This document shows, in pieces, positions 6,975-14,670 of a stretch of DNA of 63,847 bases. Within the stretch, counting starts at the first letter, position 1; every line of letters starts with the position of its first letter. The notes beneath the pieces are model-generated. The model saw only the letters and a list, made by a program, of their open reading frames with translations, made no database searches and had not been told where the DNA came from. The position numbers and the translations under genes were made by a program. This DNA is from a virus: IMG/VR virus record IMGVR_UViG_3300023244_000002, positions 1 through 63,847 of that record. One strand, 5' to 3'.

Positions 6975-9620
6975 TTAACCCTCAATTAACTCCTTTGAAA
7001 CACTCTCATCATCCTCTACAGCTTCTACACTCTCACCCTCATTGTCGATCAATCCTTCAGGAGCATCTGCAACTTCTGGATTTATTATTGAACCAGTTAT
7101 TGCATTATAAAATGTATCTTTATCACAAGGAAACTTACTATATATATCTTCTATCTTAGGTAGAAATCCTAATGTAGAACTTGACCACTCTAATCCTCGT
7201 CTAGATATTCTAAATTGTGAAGCTTTACCTCTACCGCCTGCACCTTTTTCAGAATACTCAATAAGATTTGCCCTCATTAAAACATACATCCATTTCTTAA
7301 CCTTATCTACTTTCCAATCCATATATTCAGCAATATCTTTATATTTAAAAATAAACTCATTCTCATAACTTTCATCTTCTTCTGGCTTCCAATTATCACT
7401 CATTGTTTTAATTGCTTTCCAAAGCTGTTCTGCTGATGGGCCTATTTCATATATAGTATATGTCAATATAGATTCCGCTACTGTTTTAGCTACAAAATAA
7501 TCTGCTAATGTAGAGATTAAATGTATTGTTCCGTCAGGTTGCTTTTTTTGTTCTCTATGGAATTGGTGTAGTATTGTCACTATTTCAATTAGCACTCTAA
7601 ATCTTTCCCTATCTCTTCTTATTCTTACAGGTTTATCAGGGAACACAGAAAATACCTCTTTTGCGTATGGAATAATTATCTTGAAATCTGGATTAAGTAA
7701 ACGTTGTATATTTTTCCAGAGATTTAATTCTTTTTCATCTAACTTAAATGTTTCTCCCATTGCCTTACGAATAGTTATATCACCTATTGCTTGTGTTAAC
7801 TGTGGAGAATCATCACTAAATACTGAAAAGTTTCTAGTTTCATTTTCATCAAACATCTGCGCTTTGGTAGTTGTGATAAGAAATCCTACAGGTCCTTTAA
7901 CTTTCTTTGTTATAGTTTCCATTTGACCAGAGTGTTGATCCTTAACAGGCATCATTAAAATTAAATCGCCTTCTGATTGCGCGGTTCTTATAGAATAATC
8001 AGCCGCTTCTGAGCCGGGAAGCTCATTGATAAATATAATTCTGTTTTGCATTCCGTCCTCGGGTAAATGGAAGAAAGCATTTTGCGTTGCTCTCGTAATG
8101 AAATGATAACCTTCTTCCGGTATAAGCCTTTGGATACATTGACACGAAAAAGATTTACCACTAGAAGCTTCACCTTTGACTGTTATTGATAATGGCTCTT
8201 TTGTTATTCTTGACGTATAACATAAATAAACCATTAGCCTCATTATTTCTTCTCCAACAACACCCATTTTATTTGTTAAAGAAATGACATTATATAAAAC
8301 ATTTTTATTCTCCGTAAGGAATTTTATTGCTTCATTCTTTTCACCTTCTGTCATTATATATAATTGCTTAGGTGCAGTTAATTTATCATGCTCTTCTTTT
8401 TCTAATTGCTTTTTAACTAGATCCTCTAATTTAATTAAATCAGAATCTATCTCGTCCTCTTGTGATGCTTTAACAAATCTTGCTCTATTAGATGCCATAC
8501 TTAATTTAATAGAATCTTTAAATAATATTTTTCCTGATTTGCTTAATGTAAGAGATACTTTAAAATTTCCAGATTTCATAAATTCAAAGTTAGCTAATCT
8601 AAACTCATAATCTTTCTTTCTAAATACCATTATTTCTTTATCTCTAAAAATCATAGTAATGATGCCTTTATCTATTTGCTCTTTTCTCATCTGTGAGCTT
8701 GTTAGAGGGCAAGTTGTTTTATCACAATAATTTTGGATTATCGCATCATCACAACCATAGCTTTTATAACCACCTTTAAAGACAGAGTTTATTATTTTAA
8801 TTAGAACTCTTTCAGGTAGAGGTGGTGTATTTCTCTCGTTCCAGCCTGCTATTAGAGTTTGAATATCATTCTCTGACATTCCTTTTTCTTTATAATTTAT
8901 AGCTAATCTGAAACAGGCATTATCTCGATGACCTTTAGAAACTCCTTCTTTTATTTTATGTATGCAAGGTAACTCTTTGCTTGGGATATAATGTTTATTA
9001 TCGGATCCTGTATCTAGCATTGTTACTTTTTTTCTTCCTAAACTTTTTCCAATAATAGTTATTTTTATTAGAGTAATATCTGTTTTTTTAATTTTAGAAA
9101 GGTCTTTAATATTATTTATAAATGTTTTATTATCATCATCTACAAAAATTGTTCTATCATTCCCGGCATCTCCACCGAACAAAGGGAGGTTAATGTAGTT
9201 TCCAAAAGGATGAGCTTCATTAACGCTGTCTTGCTTAGGAAAGATTTCGCAGATAATACCCATCTCACTCAATATATTTTCAAAAACTAATCTTGGCTTT
9301 ATAGCTTCAATTTTTTCATTGAAGAAACACCAGATATGAAATCCTTTACTCTTACTTCTTTCAATATAAATATTTAATCTTAACTCTTCTAATTTTTGTT
9401 TTATTGCTAATGCTTTCTCGAAGTTATTCTCATCTAAATCTACTGCAATCCAATTAACAAACTCTTTATTGTAAATAGGATATATACCCATTCTTTGCAT
9501 TCCGTCTATATGTTTTTTATATATTTCTAATGTTAGCTTTTCTTTTAGACAGAAATTATTTCGCCCATAGGCATCATCTCTTCCGGAAAAGAGTTCAGAA
9601 AATTGTTTAATGTCATTCAT
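6975..9620 (-). CDS. AEP primase - SF3-like helicase fusion
   Basis: The 881-residue replication protein starts with an archaeo-eukaryotic primase domain of the type seen in TOTE-like systems: VDLDE with D61 and D63, then SKGFHIW with H95. A Cys-containing PriCT-like linker follows (C219, C236, C290, C299, C304). The C-terminal half is a P-loop ATPase with Walker A GEASSGKS (483-490), Walker B IIFINE (528-533) and ITTT as a likely sensor, with a winged-helix-like end. It should prime and unwind phage DNA. A TTAGGAGATAAA site precedes the ATG. Confidence 0.9.
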   Translation of the reverse strand: MNDIKQFSELFSGRDDAYGRNNFCLKEKLTLEIYKKHIDGMQRMGIYPIYNKEFVNWIAVDLDENNFEKALAIKQKLEELRLNIYIERSKSKGFHIWCFFNEKIEAIKPRLVFENILSEMGIICEIFPKQDSVNEAHPFGNYINLPLFGGDAGNDRTIFVDDDNKTFINNIKDLSKIKKTDITLIKITIIGKSLGRKKVTMLDTGSDNKHYIPSKELPCIHKIKEGVSKGHRDNACFRLAINYKEKGMSENDIQTLIAGWNERNTPPLPERVLIKIINSVFKGGYKSYGCDDAIIQNYCDKTTCPLTSSQMRKEQIDKGIITMIFRDKEIMVFRKKDYEFRLANFEFMKSGNFKVSLTLSKSGKILFKDSIKLSMASNRARFVKASQEDEIDSDLIKLEDLVKKQLEKEEHDKLTAPKQLYIMTEGEKNEAIKFLTENKNVLYNVISLTNKMGVVGEEIMRLMVYLCYTSRITKEPLSITVKGEASSGKSFSCQCIQRLIPEEGYHFITRATQNAFFHLPEDGMQNRIIFINELPGSEAADYSIRTAQSEGDLILMMPVKDQHSGQMETITKKVKGPVGFLITTTKAQMFDENETRNFSVFSDDSPQLTQAIGDITIRKAMGETFKLDEKELNLWKNIQRLLNPDFKIIIPYAKEVFSVFPDKPVRIRRDRERFRVLIEIVTILHQFHREQKKQPDGTIHLISTLADYFVAKTVAESILTYTIYEIGPSAEQLWKAIKTMSDNWKPEEDESYENEFIFKYKDIAEYMDWKVDKVKKWMYVLMRANLIEYSEKGAGGRGKASQFRISRRGLEWSSSTLGFLPKIEDIYSKFPCDKDTFYNAITGSIINPEVADAPEGLIDNEGESVEAVEDDESVSKELIEG

Positions 9621-9653
9621 TTTATCTCCTAAATTATAATTATTAATAATACG

Positions 9654-9679
9654 CCGGCGCTAGATTGCTCTAACGCCGG
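9654..9679. terminator. GC-rich hairpin in front of the primase-helicase gene
   Basis: CCGGCGCTAG and CTAACGCCGG form a ten-bp stem with one mismatch and a six-base loop. This is markedly GC-rich for this genome. It lies between the 9694 stop and the primase start and lacks a long T-run. It may attenuate, process or stabilise the message rather than end it. Confidence 0.5.
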
Positions 9680-9693
9680 TTGGAAAAGATGGA

Positions 9694-10440
9694 TTACTCA
9701 GAGTTTTCTTCTGTCAACTCAACGTCAATGTCAGCTTTACGTCTATAAAGCGAATCAAACATCTTTTTTGCAGTATCATATTCTTCGTTTGTGCATCTCC
9801 TAACGAATTTAATAATAGGTACTGCATAAGTTCCTTTTGTTCCTTTTTCAATCTTTGAGGAAAGATTATATACTCTAGCAAACATATCTTCGCCAGAATA
9901 CCTCGCCATTGAAAGGAATGTTTTCGCTGTTTTAATTGCTGTTTTCATCATCGACAATGAGAGTGGGAATTGTTGTAGTCTATCAACAAGTATGCAAGGA
10001 AAATTGTAAACCTGCGAGAATTTAGGTGGCTCTTTTCCTTCCCAAGCTGAACCGGGAACCTCTTCAACAGGTTTATCTAAAAATTGCTCATATTCCTCAA
10101 TAGCCATTGTTACTTTAATGTTATCTCTAGACATCATTACAAGCCCGCGCTCAAGATCAAATTGAGCTCTGGTTTTAAACATGAACAAAGGAATTATTTC
10201 TAATTCATCACCAAACACTTCATCAGTTAAGTTATTAAATAACTCTCCCATTTTTGCGTTTCCATCAACGCATACTTGAGATAATCCTTGAGCAAGCCCA
10301 AGCCGAGCTATTTTAATATCTCCTTCGTCCATTGCCTCAAAACCTGCCGGAACGTGTGATTTGTCTGTTCCTCCTGATACTCTTAATTCGAGATTCTGTG
10401 ATTCGTTAGATGTTACTTCATTCTTTTTTTCTTCACTCAT
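9694..10440 (-). CDS. Phage replication-region protein of unknown function
   Basis: The 248-residue product has a polar N-terminus, a conserved-looking core (GDIKIARLGLAQGLS, then FPLSLSMMKTAIKTAKTFL) and an acidic C-terminus (VELTEENSE). An acidic tail and the place directly upstream of the primase recall single-strand-binding or replication accessory proteins, but I see no OB-fold signature. Strong AAGGAGGGTAAG site. Confidence 0.75.
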   Translation of the reverse strand: MSEEKKNEVTSNESQNLELRVSGGTDKSHVPAGFEAMDEGDIKIARLGLAQGLSQVCVDGNAKMGELFNNLTDEVFGDELEIIPLFMFKTRAQFDLERGLVMMSRDNIKVTMAIEEYEQFLDKPVEEVPGSAWEGKEPPKFSQVYNFPCILVDRLQQFPLSLSMMKTAIKTAKTFLSMARYSGEDMFARVYNLSSKIEKGTKGTYAVPIIKFVRRCTNEEYDTAKKMFDSLYRRKADIDVELTEENSE

Positions 10441-10453
10441 CTTACCCTCCTTT

Positions 10454-10855
10454 TTACTTCATTAATGTTATGGCTAACTCTGGTTTAAAGAAATATTTAA
10501 ATAGATCATCCGGAATTTGCTCTCCTTCTTTTAGTAGACCAGAGATAAAGGAAGATAAGGTTTTATTATGTATAGCTGACTTAATCATATCTGACCTGCC
10601 GCAATCCTCAGCAATCCACCTTAAAGCTTCTTCTTTTTTATCTTTGTCAACACTAACATAGAGCGTTTCTTTTCGGACAGCAGAACAATTCAAAGTATTG
10701 CTTTTAAATGACTTTAAATCTCTGTTCTCCATATACTCTATTAGAGCTAATTCCGCTTCTTGTTTCACCTTTTTTGCATCTGACAAGAGTACAGTAAATT
10801 CTTTTTCTCTTGTTCTAGCATCAAGGACTAACTGAAGTAACTCTGTTTCATTCAT
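10454..10855 (-). CDS. Gp157-like or accessory recombination protein (tentative)
   Basis: The 133-residue protein has an N-terminal coiled coil (about 1-45), then a beta segment and a helical end that includes a GEQIPDDLFKYF stretch. This layout, coil followed by a motif with 'LKEGEQIPD', resembles the phage family that accompanies SSB and nuclease genes (Gp157-like or host-nuclease-inhibitor-like). The assignment rests on the general pattern only. Confidence 0.65.
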   Translation of the reverse strand: MNETELLQLVLDARTREKEFTVLLSDAKKVKQEAELALIEYMENRDLKSFKSNTLNCSAVRKETLYVSVDKDKKEEALRWIAEDCGRSDMIKSAIHNKTLSSFISGLLKEGEQIPDDLFKYFFKPELAITLMK

Positions 10856-10873
10856 TCAACTCACCTCCTAAAA

Positions 10874-11074
10874 CTATTCTTTTGATATTGTCCAGATTGC
10901 TTTTCCTTCTTGATTCTTGAGCGTAATCTCCCCTTTTGCATAACGCTTATCAGAAACATAACTAGCGTTAATTTTCCGCGATGCAGCTACTTTTGCGCTA
11001 AAGTTATCTCTTGCTGGTATTGGCAACGTTGTTGTCATATTCTCGTACGTAGCAGATAGAACATAGATTCTCAT
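10874..11074 (-). CDS. Hypothetical 66-aa protein
   Basis: A small alpha/beta protein starting MRIYVLSATYENMTTTLPIPA. It has an AGGAGGTGAGGAAAA site and normal operon spacing. No family recognised. Confidence 0.65.
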   Translation of the reverse strand: MRIYVLSATYENMTTTLPIPARDNFSAKVAASRKINASYVSDKRYAKGEITLKNQEGKAIWTISKE

Positions 11075-11089
11075 TTTTCCTCACCTCCT

Positions 11090-11299
11090 TTATTTTATTT
11101 TTTCATTCCACACTAATCTCATATCAAAACCTTGTTCCAAACAATATATTTTATGTTCTAAATTATCTTTCTTAATCTCAATTACTCTATAATTTTCATA
11201 TGGCTTATGCATAGGAGCGCAACCTAAAATAAGCCACATGAAAACTACACTTAATAATAAACATACCAATATACACAAAAAAAGAAATAGCTTATCCAT
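11090..11299 (-). CDS. Small lipoprotein or membrane protein
   Basis: The 69-residue product has a strongly hydrophobic N-terminal segment (about residues 4-27) ending LILGCAP, a plausible lipobox, followed by a short soluble tail. It overlaps the nuclease gene by eight bases. An envelope role such as exclusion is possible. Confidence 0.65.
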   Translation of the reverse strand: MDKLFLFLCILVCLLLSVVFMWLILGCAPMHKPYENYRVIEIKKDNLEHKIYCLEQGFDMRLVWNEKIK

Positions 11300-11609
11300 T
11301 ATATTTCTCCTTTATTATTGTCATTATCTTATCAATAAACTCATTCAATGTTTCTTGTTTATCAATATATAATAATGATTCTCCACCGGCAATCATGAAC
11401 GCTGTCATTTGATAACTTTGATATAAAGTTAATGCACCGTCAGCACTCTTGAATTCAATAGCGAATGGAACTCCTTTGATAACTAAGAAACCGTCAAATG
11501 GTTTTTTATTTCCGAGATTGAGTGTATCTGGTATTTTATACCAAAAGCAATTAGGGTCTGCTTTCGCTATCTTATCCTTAAACTTTTGATATAATTTTCT
11601 TTCACTCAT
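11292..11609 (-). CDS. PD-(D/E)XK nuclease of the VRR-NUC or resolvase type
   Basis: The 105-residue protein contains KPFDGFLVIKGVPFAIEFKS, in which D39 and the E-x-K pair (about 52-54) match the PD-(D/E)XK core. The later QSYQM motif supplies the usual Gln. Small phage enzymes of this type cut replication or recombination junctions. Its place among replication genes fits a Holliday-junction resolvase or VRR-NUC nuclease. Confidence 0.82.
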   Translation of the reverse strand: MSERKLYQKFKDKIAKADPNCFWYKIPDTLNLGNKKPFDGFLVIKGVPFAIEFKSADGALTLYQSYQMTAFMIAGGESLLYIDKQETLNEFIDKIMTIIKEKYNG

Positions 11610-11923
11610 AATCCATCTCTCATTTCTTCATCTTCGATCAACCCTCTTAACAATGCTAGATATACTCTTGCATCTTTAATCCTACTTTCAATTGGCTCTT
11701 CTGAAAAAGTTTGATTGTTTCTGATATAACTGCAAATAGAATCTAAATGTTTTTTGAGATATACCCATAATACTAACTTTGCATCTATGTTTAATTCTTT
11801 ACCTAATCTTTTAAAATTATCTAATTTATCGCCTTGAGTATATTCTTTACCTTTTTCTGAGCTAACCTTGATCTCTTCTTCTACCATGTTTTTATATAAT
11901 TTATGAAAATATTCTGCATCCAT
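11606..11923 (-). CDS. DUF1599-like / nucleotide-modification-associated domain protein
   Basis: The 105-residue helical protein has the pattern DNFKRLGKELN, LKKHLDSI and SRIKDARVYLALLRGL. This resembles DUF1599, the 'nucleotide modification associated domain 1' found in phages. It overlaps the next gene by four bases. Its biochemical role is unknown, although association with nucleotide metabolism has been proposed for the family. Confidence 0.65.
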   Translation of the reverse strand: MDAEYFHKLYKNMVEEEIKVSSEKGKEYTQGDKLDNFKRLGKELNIDAKLVLWVYLKKHLDSICSYIRNNQTFSEEPIESRIKDARVYLALLRGLIEDEEMRDGL

Positions 11924-11925
11924 AC

Positions 11926-12084
11926 TTACCTCCTTTTTTTACTTGCTATAAACTTTTTCATTGCTTCTCTAAAGTAAGGCAAAAAAGAATTATAACAATC
12001 ATTGCACAAACCATGACTATTTAATGGAGTTGGTAAATTTTCCTCTTTCTTTCCACATTTACGGCACTTAGTTCCTTTATTCAT
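11926..12084 (-). CDS. Small zinc-ribbon protein
   Basis: I place the start at the ATG that overlaps the helicase TAA (TAATG), with AAAGGGG upstream. A longer frame from 12111 is possible. The 52-residue product has CRKCGK and CNDC, a four-Cys zinc ribbon with a basic end (KKFIASKKRR). Coupled to the helicase. Confidence 0.7.
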   Translation of the reverse strand: MNKGTKCRKCGKKEENLPTPLNSHGLCNDCYNSFLPYFREAMKKFIASKKRR

Positions 12085-13691
12085 TATTGCCCCTTTAACA
12101 TGTTTAAACATGATTCTGATAGGTTCTGTTTGGTTTTTAATGCCTTATATATCACTTCATCAATAGAGTTCTTAGCAAGTAGTTGAAAGTATGTAGTATT
12201 ATATTTTTGACCAATCCTGTGGCATCTGTCGCACGCTTGGACGTATTCCTCATAACTATAAGATAACGAATACCAAATAGAATAACTACACTGTTGGAGA
12301 TTTAATCCATGCCCTCCTGATTTCGGATGAGCTATTAAGAAACGTTTTTTCCCTGCTTGAAAGTCTTGTATATTTTTAATCTTTTCTTTCTGAGGTATTG
12401 TGCCGTTTAATAATACAGCATCATCTCCTAATAAGAGCTTTAGCTCTGCTGATTCCCAATGGTATTGTATCCATATTATTATTTGTTTATTTTTAGGTAT
12501 TGAGTTTATTGTTTCAGTTAATACTTTAATTTTTGAATCACTTACTTTAACAGGAATCCCATTTATATTTATTACGAATCCTCCTGTTATCTCTCTAAGC
12601 TTACATATCTTTGATAATTCATTAGCGGCTAGAGTAATACTATCTTTAAATTCTAAAACATTCTCTTTCTTCATTGATTCATATGCTTTCTCTTGCACCT
12701 TATCCATATAGACTAATCTAGTTTCAAATATTTGTTCTGGTAAATCTAATGCATCTTCTTTTTGTAAAGAGAATGCTTGTCTTGATATTCTATCCATTAT
12801 TGCCTCTTTGGCTCCACTCATTGTGCGGTAAAGATAACCTCCGTAACCTGTTGAGTAAAAGAAACTATTTCTATATTTATAAAAATTATCACTAAGTAGC
12901 TCATCATTAACAAACGCCATTTGACCCCAATACTCTAATAAATTATTAGGCGCTGGAATACCGCTTAAACATATTCTATGTTTTATTTTATTTTTATAGT
13001 CAAGAATAGTTTTAGTTATCGCTGATGAGTGTGATTTTATTTTAGCGCTCTCATCTATTATTAAACAACTTATTTTGTTCTCAATAGACGGTTTCTTTAT
13101 CTTTGATAGTTTTTTAAACCCTTCAAAATTTATAATATATACATCGTAATCATTGTTCCACTCTTTCAAATTATTCCATAGCACAATTGACCTGAGATTA
13201 CTCCATTTATTTATTTCTGCTACCCATACACTCTCTAATGTAGATAAAGGCGCAATGATGATTGCCGGTAACTTCCAATGCTCTATTAGTTTTATAGCTG
13301 TTAATGTTTTGCCGAGCCCCGGATCCATAAACAAAGCGTAGCTATCAAACATAGCAGCAAGAGCAATAGCTTTCTTTTGATGCTGATAGCACATTGATAA
13401 ATCAGTTTTACCTAACTTATCAATCAAGCAATCATTTATTTTTATTTTATTAGCGAGGTTAACTTTTTCGTGGTACTTTTGTTTCTCGTTGCGTAATTGT
13501 TGGTATATAATCTTAGTATCTAAATCGTATTGAATATTTAGATGCTCTATTATATCTATTAATTTTCTTTTTGGGAATACCCACGAAGAGGTTGCTTTAT
13601 GAAACTTATATTCTCCGATTGATTTGACTAATTCTTTTTCTTCAAACAGGCATTTTACGATTGCCGAATCATTATTTACAGATACAAACAT
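12084..13691 (-). CDS. SNF2-type SF2 DNA helicase
   Basis: The 535-residue protein has motif I DPGLGKT (123-129), a DESA box (213-216) in place of DEAH, LSGIPAPN as motif III, and QACDRCHRIGQ (485-495) as motif VI. The arrangement is that of phage SNF2/RapA-like helicases. The first 80 residues contain a HARP-like piece (HKATSSWVFPK). It follows the strong promoter and operators at 13708-13838 and is the first gene read from them. Likely role: replication, recombination or strand annealing. Confidence 0.93.
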   Translation of the reverse strand: MFVSVNNDSAIVKCLFEEKELVKSIGEYKFHKATSSWVFPKRKLIDIIEHLNIQYDLDTKIIYQQLRNEKQKYHEKVNLANKIKINDCLIDKLGKTDLSMCYQHQKKAIALAAMFDSYALFMDPGLGKTLTAIKLIEHWKLPAIIIAPLSTLESVWVAEINKWSNLRSIVLWNNLKEWNNDYDVYIINFEGFKKLSKIKKPSIENKISCLIIDESAKIKSHSSAITKTILDYKNKIKHRICLSGIPAPNNLLEYWGQMAFVNDELLSDNFYKYRNSFFYSTGYGGYLYRTMSGAKEAIMDRISRQAFSLQKEDALDLPEQIFETRLVYMDKVQEKAYESMKKENVLEFKDSITLAANELSKICKLREITGGFVININGIPVKVSDSKIKVLTETINSIPKNKQIIIWIQYHWESAELKLLLGDDAVLLNGTIPQKEKIKNIQDFQAGKKRFLIAHPKSGGHGLNLQQCSYSIWYSLSYSYEEYVQACDRCHRIGQKYNTTYFQLLAKNSIDEVIYKALKTKQNLSESCLNMLKGQ

Positions 13692-13707
13692 ATGAAAACT
13701 CCTTGTT

Positions 13708-13838
13708 TATACCGTTACGAGTATTGCGAATCAAAGCAAATGATTTTTAATAGAATGTTATTGAAAATCCATTATAACATTGCTTTTTTTCGTGTCAAGG
13801 GCTTTTTTTTACAATACTCGTAACGGTATAACGGTTTA
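13708..13838. promoter_or_regulatory. Operator pair: 19-bp inverted repeats around the helicase promoter
   Basis: TATACCGTTACGAGTATTG (13708-13726) is repeated exactly inverted at 13812-13830, one copy on each side of the promoter. The right copy extends into GTAACGGTATAACGGTTTA (13820-13838), the exact 19-mer found at 6745 and 6927. Two sites flanking one promoter suggest repression by looping or cooperative binding. The ribbon-helix-helix protein encoded next door is the obvious candidate binder. Confidence 0.75.
13771..13798 (-). promoter_or_regulatory. Consensus sigma70 promoter, leftward
   Basis: On the minus strand TTGACA (13798-13793) and TATAAT (13776-13771) are both perfect, 16 bases apart. 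Transcription would begin near 13764 and run into the helicase gene. It lies in the 150-base gap upstream of that gene, between the inverted operators. Confidence 0.88.
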
Positions 13839-13843
13839 GGTTA

Positions 13844-14029
13844 TTAACCAATATTCAATATTTCTGGATGTTCCATTGCGTTCCTAACAAGCAATCTTAT
13901 TAGCGCTGACCGCGATGCTATCTCGGGAATTTTCTTCTTTACTTTCCTATCAAGGAATGTAATTTCGCTTTGAGTAAATCCCACCAATATATTAATTTTG
14001 CGGTCTTTTGCGCTCACTTTTTTTGTCAT
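13844..14029 (-). CDS. Ribbon-helix-helix DNA-binding protein
   Basis: The 61-residue protein has a basic arm and a single strand (KINILVGFTQSE) followed by two helices with a typical turn (ASRSALIRLLVRNAM). This matches the CopG/Arc/MetJ fold. Such proteins bind tandem short repeats as dimers, often repressing their own operon. Its gene ends beside the TAACGGT operators at 13820-13838. I infer it is their binder. Confidence 0.8.
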   Translation of the reverse strand: MTKKVSAKDRKINILVGFTQSEITFLDRKVKKKIPEIASRSALIRLLVRNAMEHPEILNIG

Positions 14030-14042
14030 AATCCTCCTTTTA

Positions 14043-14261
14043 TTAATCTTTGTCTTGGTTTCCTAATAGTGTGAAAGTAATTCCATTCTTTCTCATTTCT
14101 ACGAGCAAAGTGTTAACTATTTTGTTCATAACATATTCATTAGCAAAAGGTCCGTGAGTATGTATATGCCCTGTCTTATTAATTACCACTACTAAATGCT
14201 CATCAGCATCATTTAACTCTGGAATGTCATTTTTGTTCTCGCAGTTAAATGGACATTTCAT
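14043..14261 (-). CDS. Hypothetical 72-aa protein with HTHGPF motif
   Basis: The protein starts MKCPFNCENKND and contains KTGHIHTHGPFANEYVM, a short histidine-rich beta-hairpin that may bind metal. It overlaps the RNase H gene. No family recognised. Confidence 0.65.
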   Translation of the reverse strand: MKCPFNCENKNDIPELNDADEHLVVVINKTGHIHTHGPFANEYVMNKIVNTLLVEMRKNGITFTLLGNQDKD

Positions 14262-14667
14262 TTATCCCTCCAGTTTTTGCTGCTCTATCAGCTAAATGGA
14301 TTAATTGTCTAGGTATCCAACTTATCTTGAAGTTTAATACTTGCTGTTTTAATTCCATAAACTCTAGATAGAGCAATTTTGTGTTTTTGTGTTTAATCCT
14401 CCAATATCCTTTTGCTTGATTGACAACAGTTTTGCTATCAGAAAAGATATACTTTTCAGCTTTTCTATCTTTTTTATTAGCAAACCTCATCCCTGCAATT
14501 AGCGCTGACCACTCTGCCTGCATACTTGTCTTGATGCCAATATCAGCACAATACCTATAATTAGGCAGAATGATTTTTGAGTTTCTAGAGCGATCCCAAG
14601 CTACAACTCCTATCGATGATGGTCCGGGATTACCTCTACTAGATCCGTCACAAAGAATTACTATCAC
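14245..14667 (-). CDS. rnhA: Ribonuclease H, type I
   Basis: The 140-residue enzyme shows DGSSRGNPGPSSIGVV at the start with D7, then AEWSAL with E52, FSDSK with D77 and HLADRAAK with D127. These form the usual D-E-D-D metal site. It removes RNA from RNA:DNA hybrids, for example primers laid by the phage primase. Translation begins at a GTG with a GGGAG site. Confidence 0.93.
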   Translation of the reverse strand: MIVILCDGSSRGNPGPSSIGVVAWDRSRNSKIILPNYRYCADIGIKTSMQAEWSALIAGMRFANKKDRKAEKYIFSDSKTVVNQAKGYWRIKHKNTKLLYLEFMELKQQVLNFKISWIPRQLIHLADRAAKTGGINEMSI

Positions 14668-14670
14668 TGT

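Noticed and set aside
6752-6985. Minus-strand coding frame across the repeat cluster
   Set aside because: It is made largely of repeat sites, has no ribosome site and overlaps the primase-helicase end.
8284-8610. Rightward frames inside the primase-helicase and neighbouring leftward genes
   Set aside because: They are antisense shadows without ribosome sites, with compositions that mirror the real genes.
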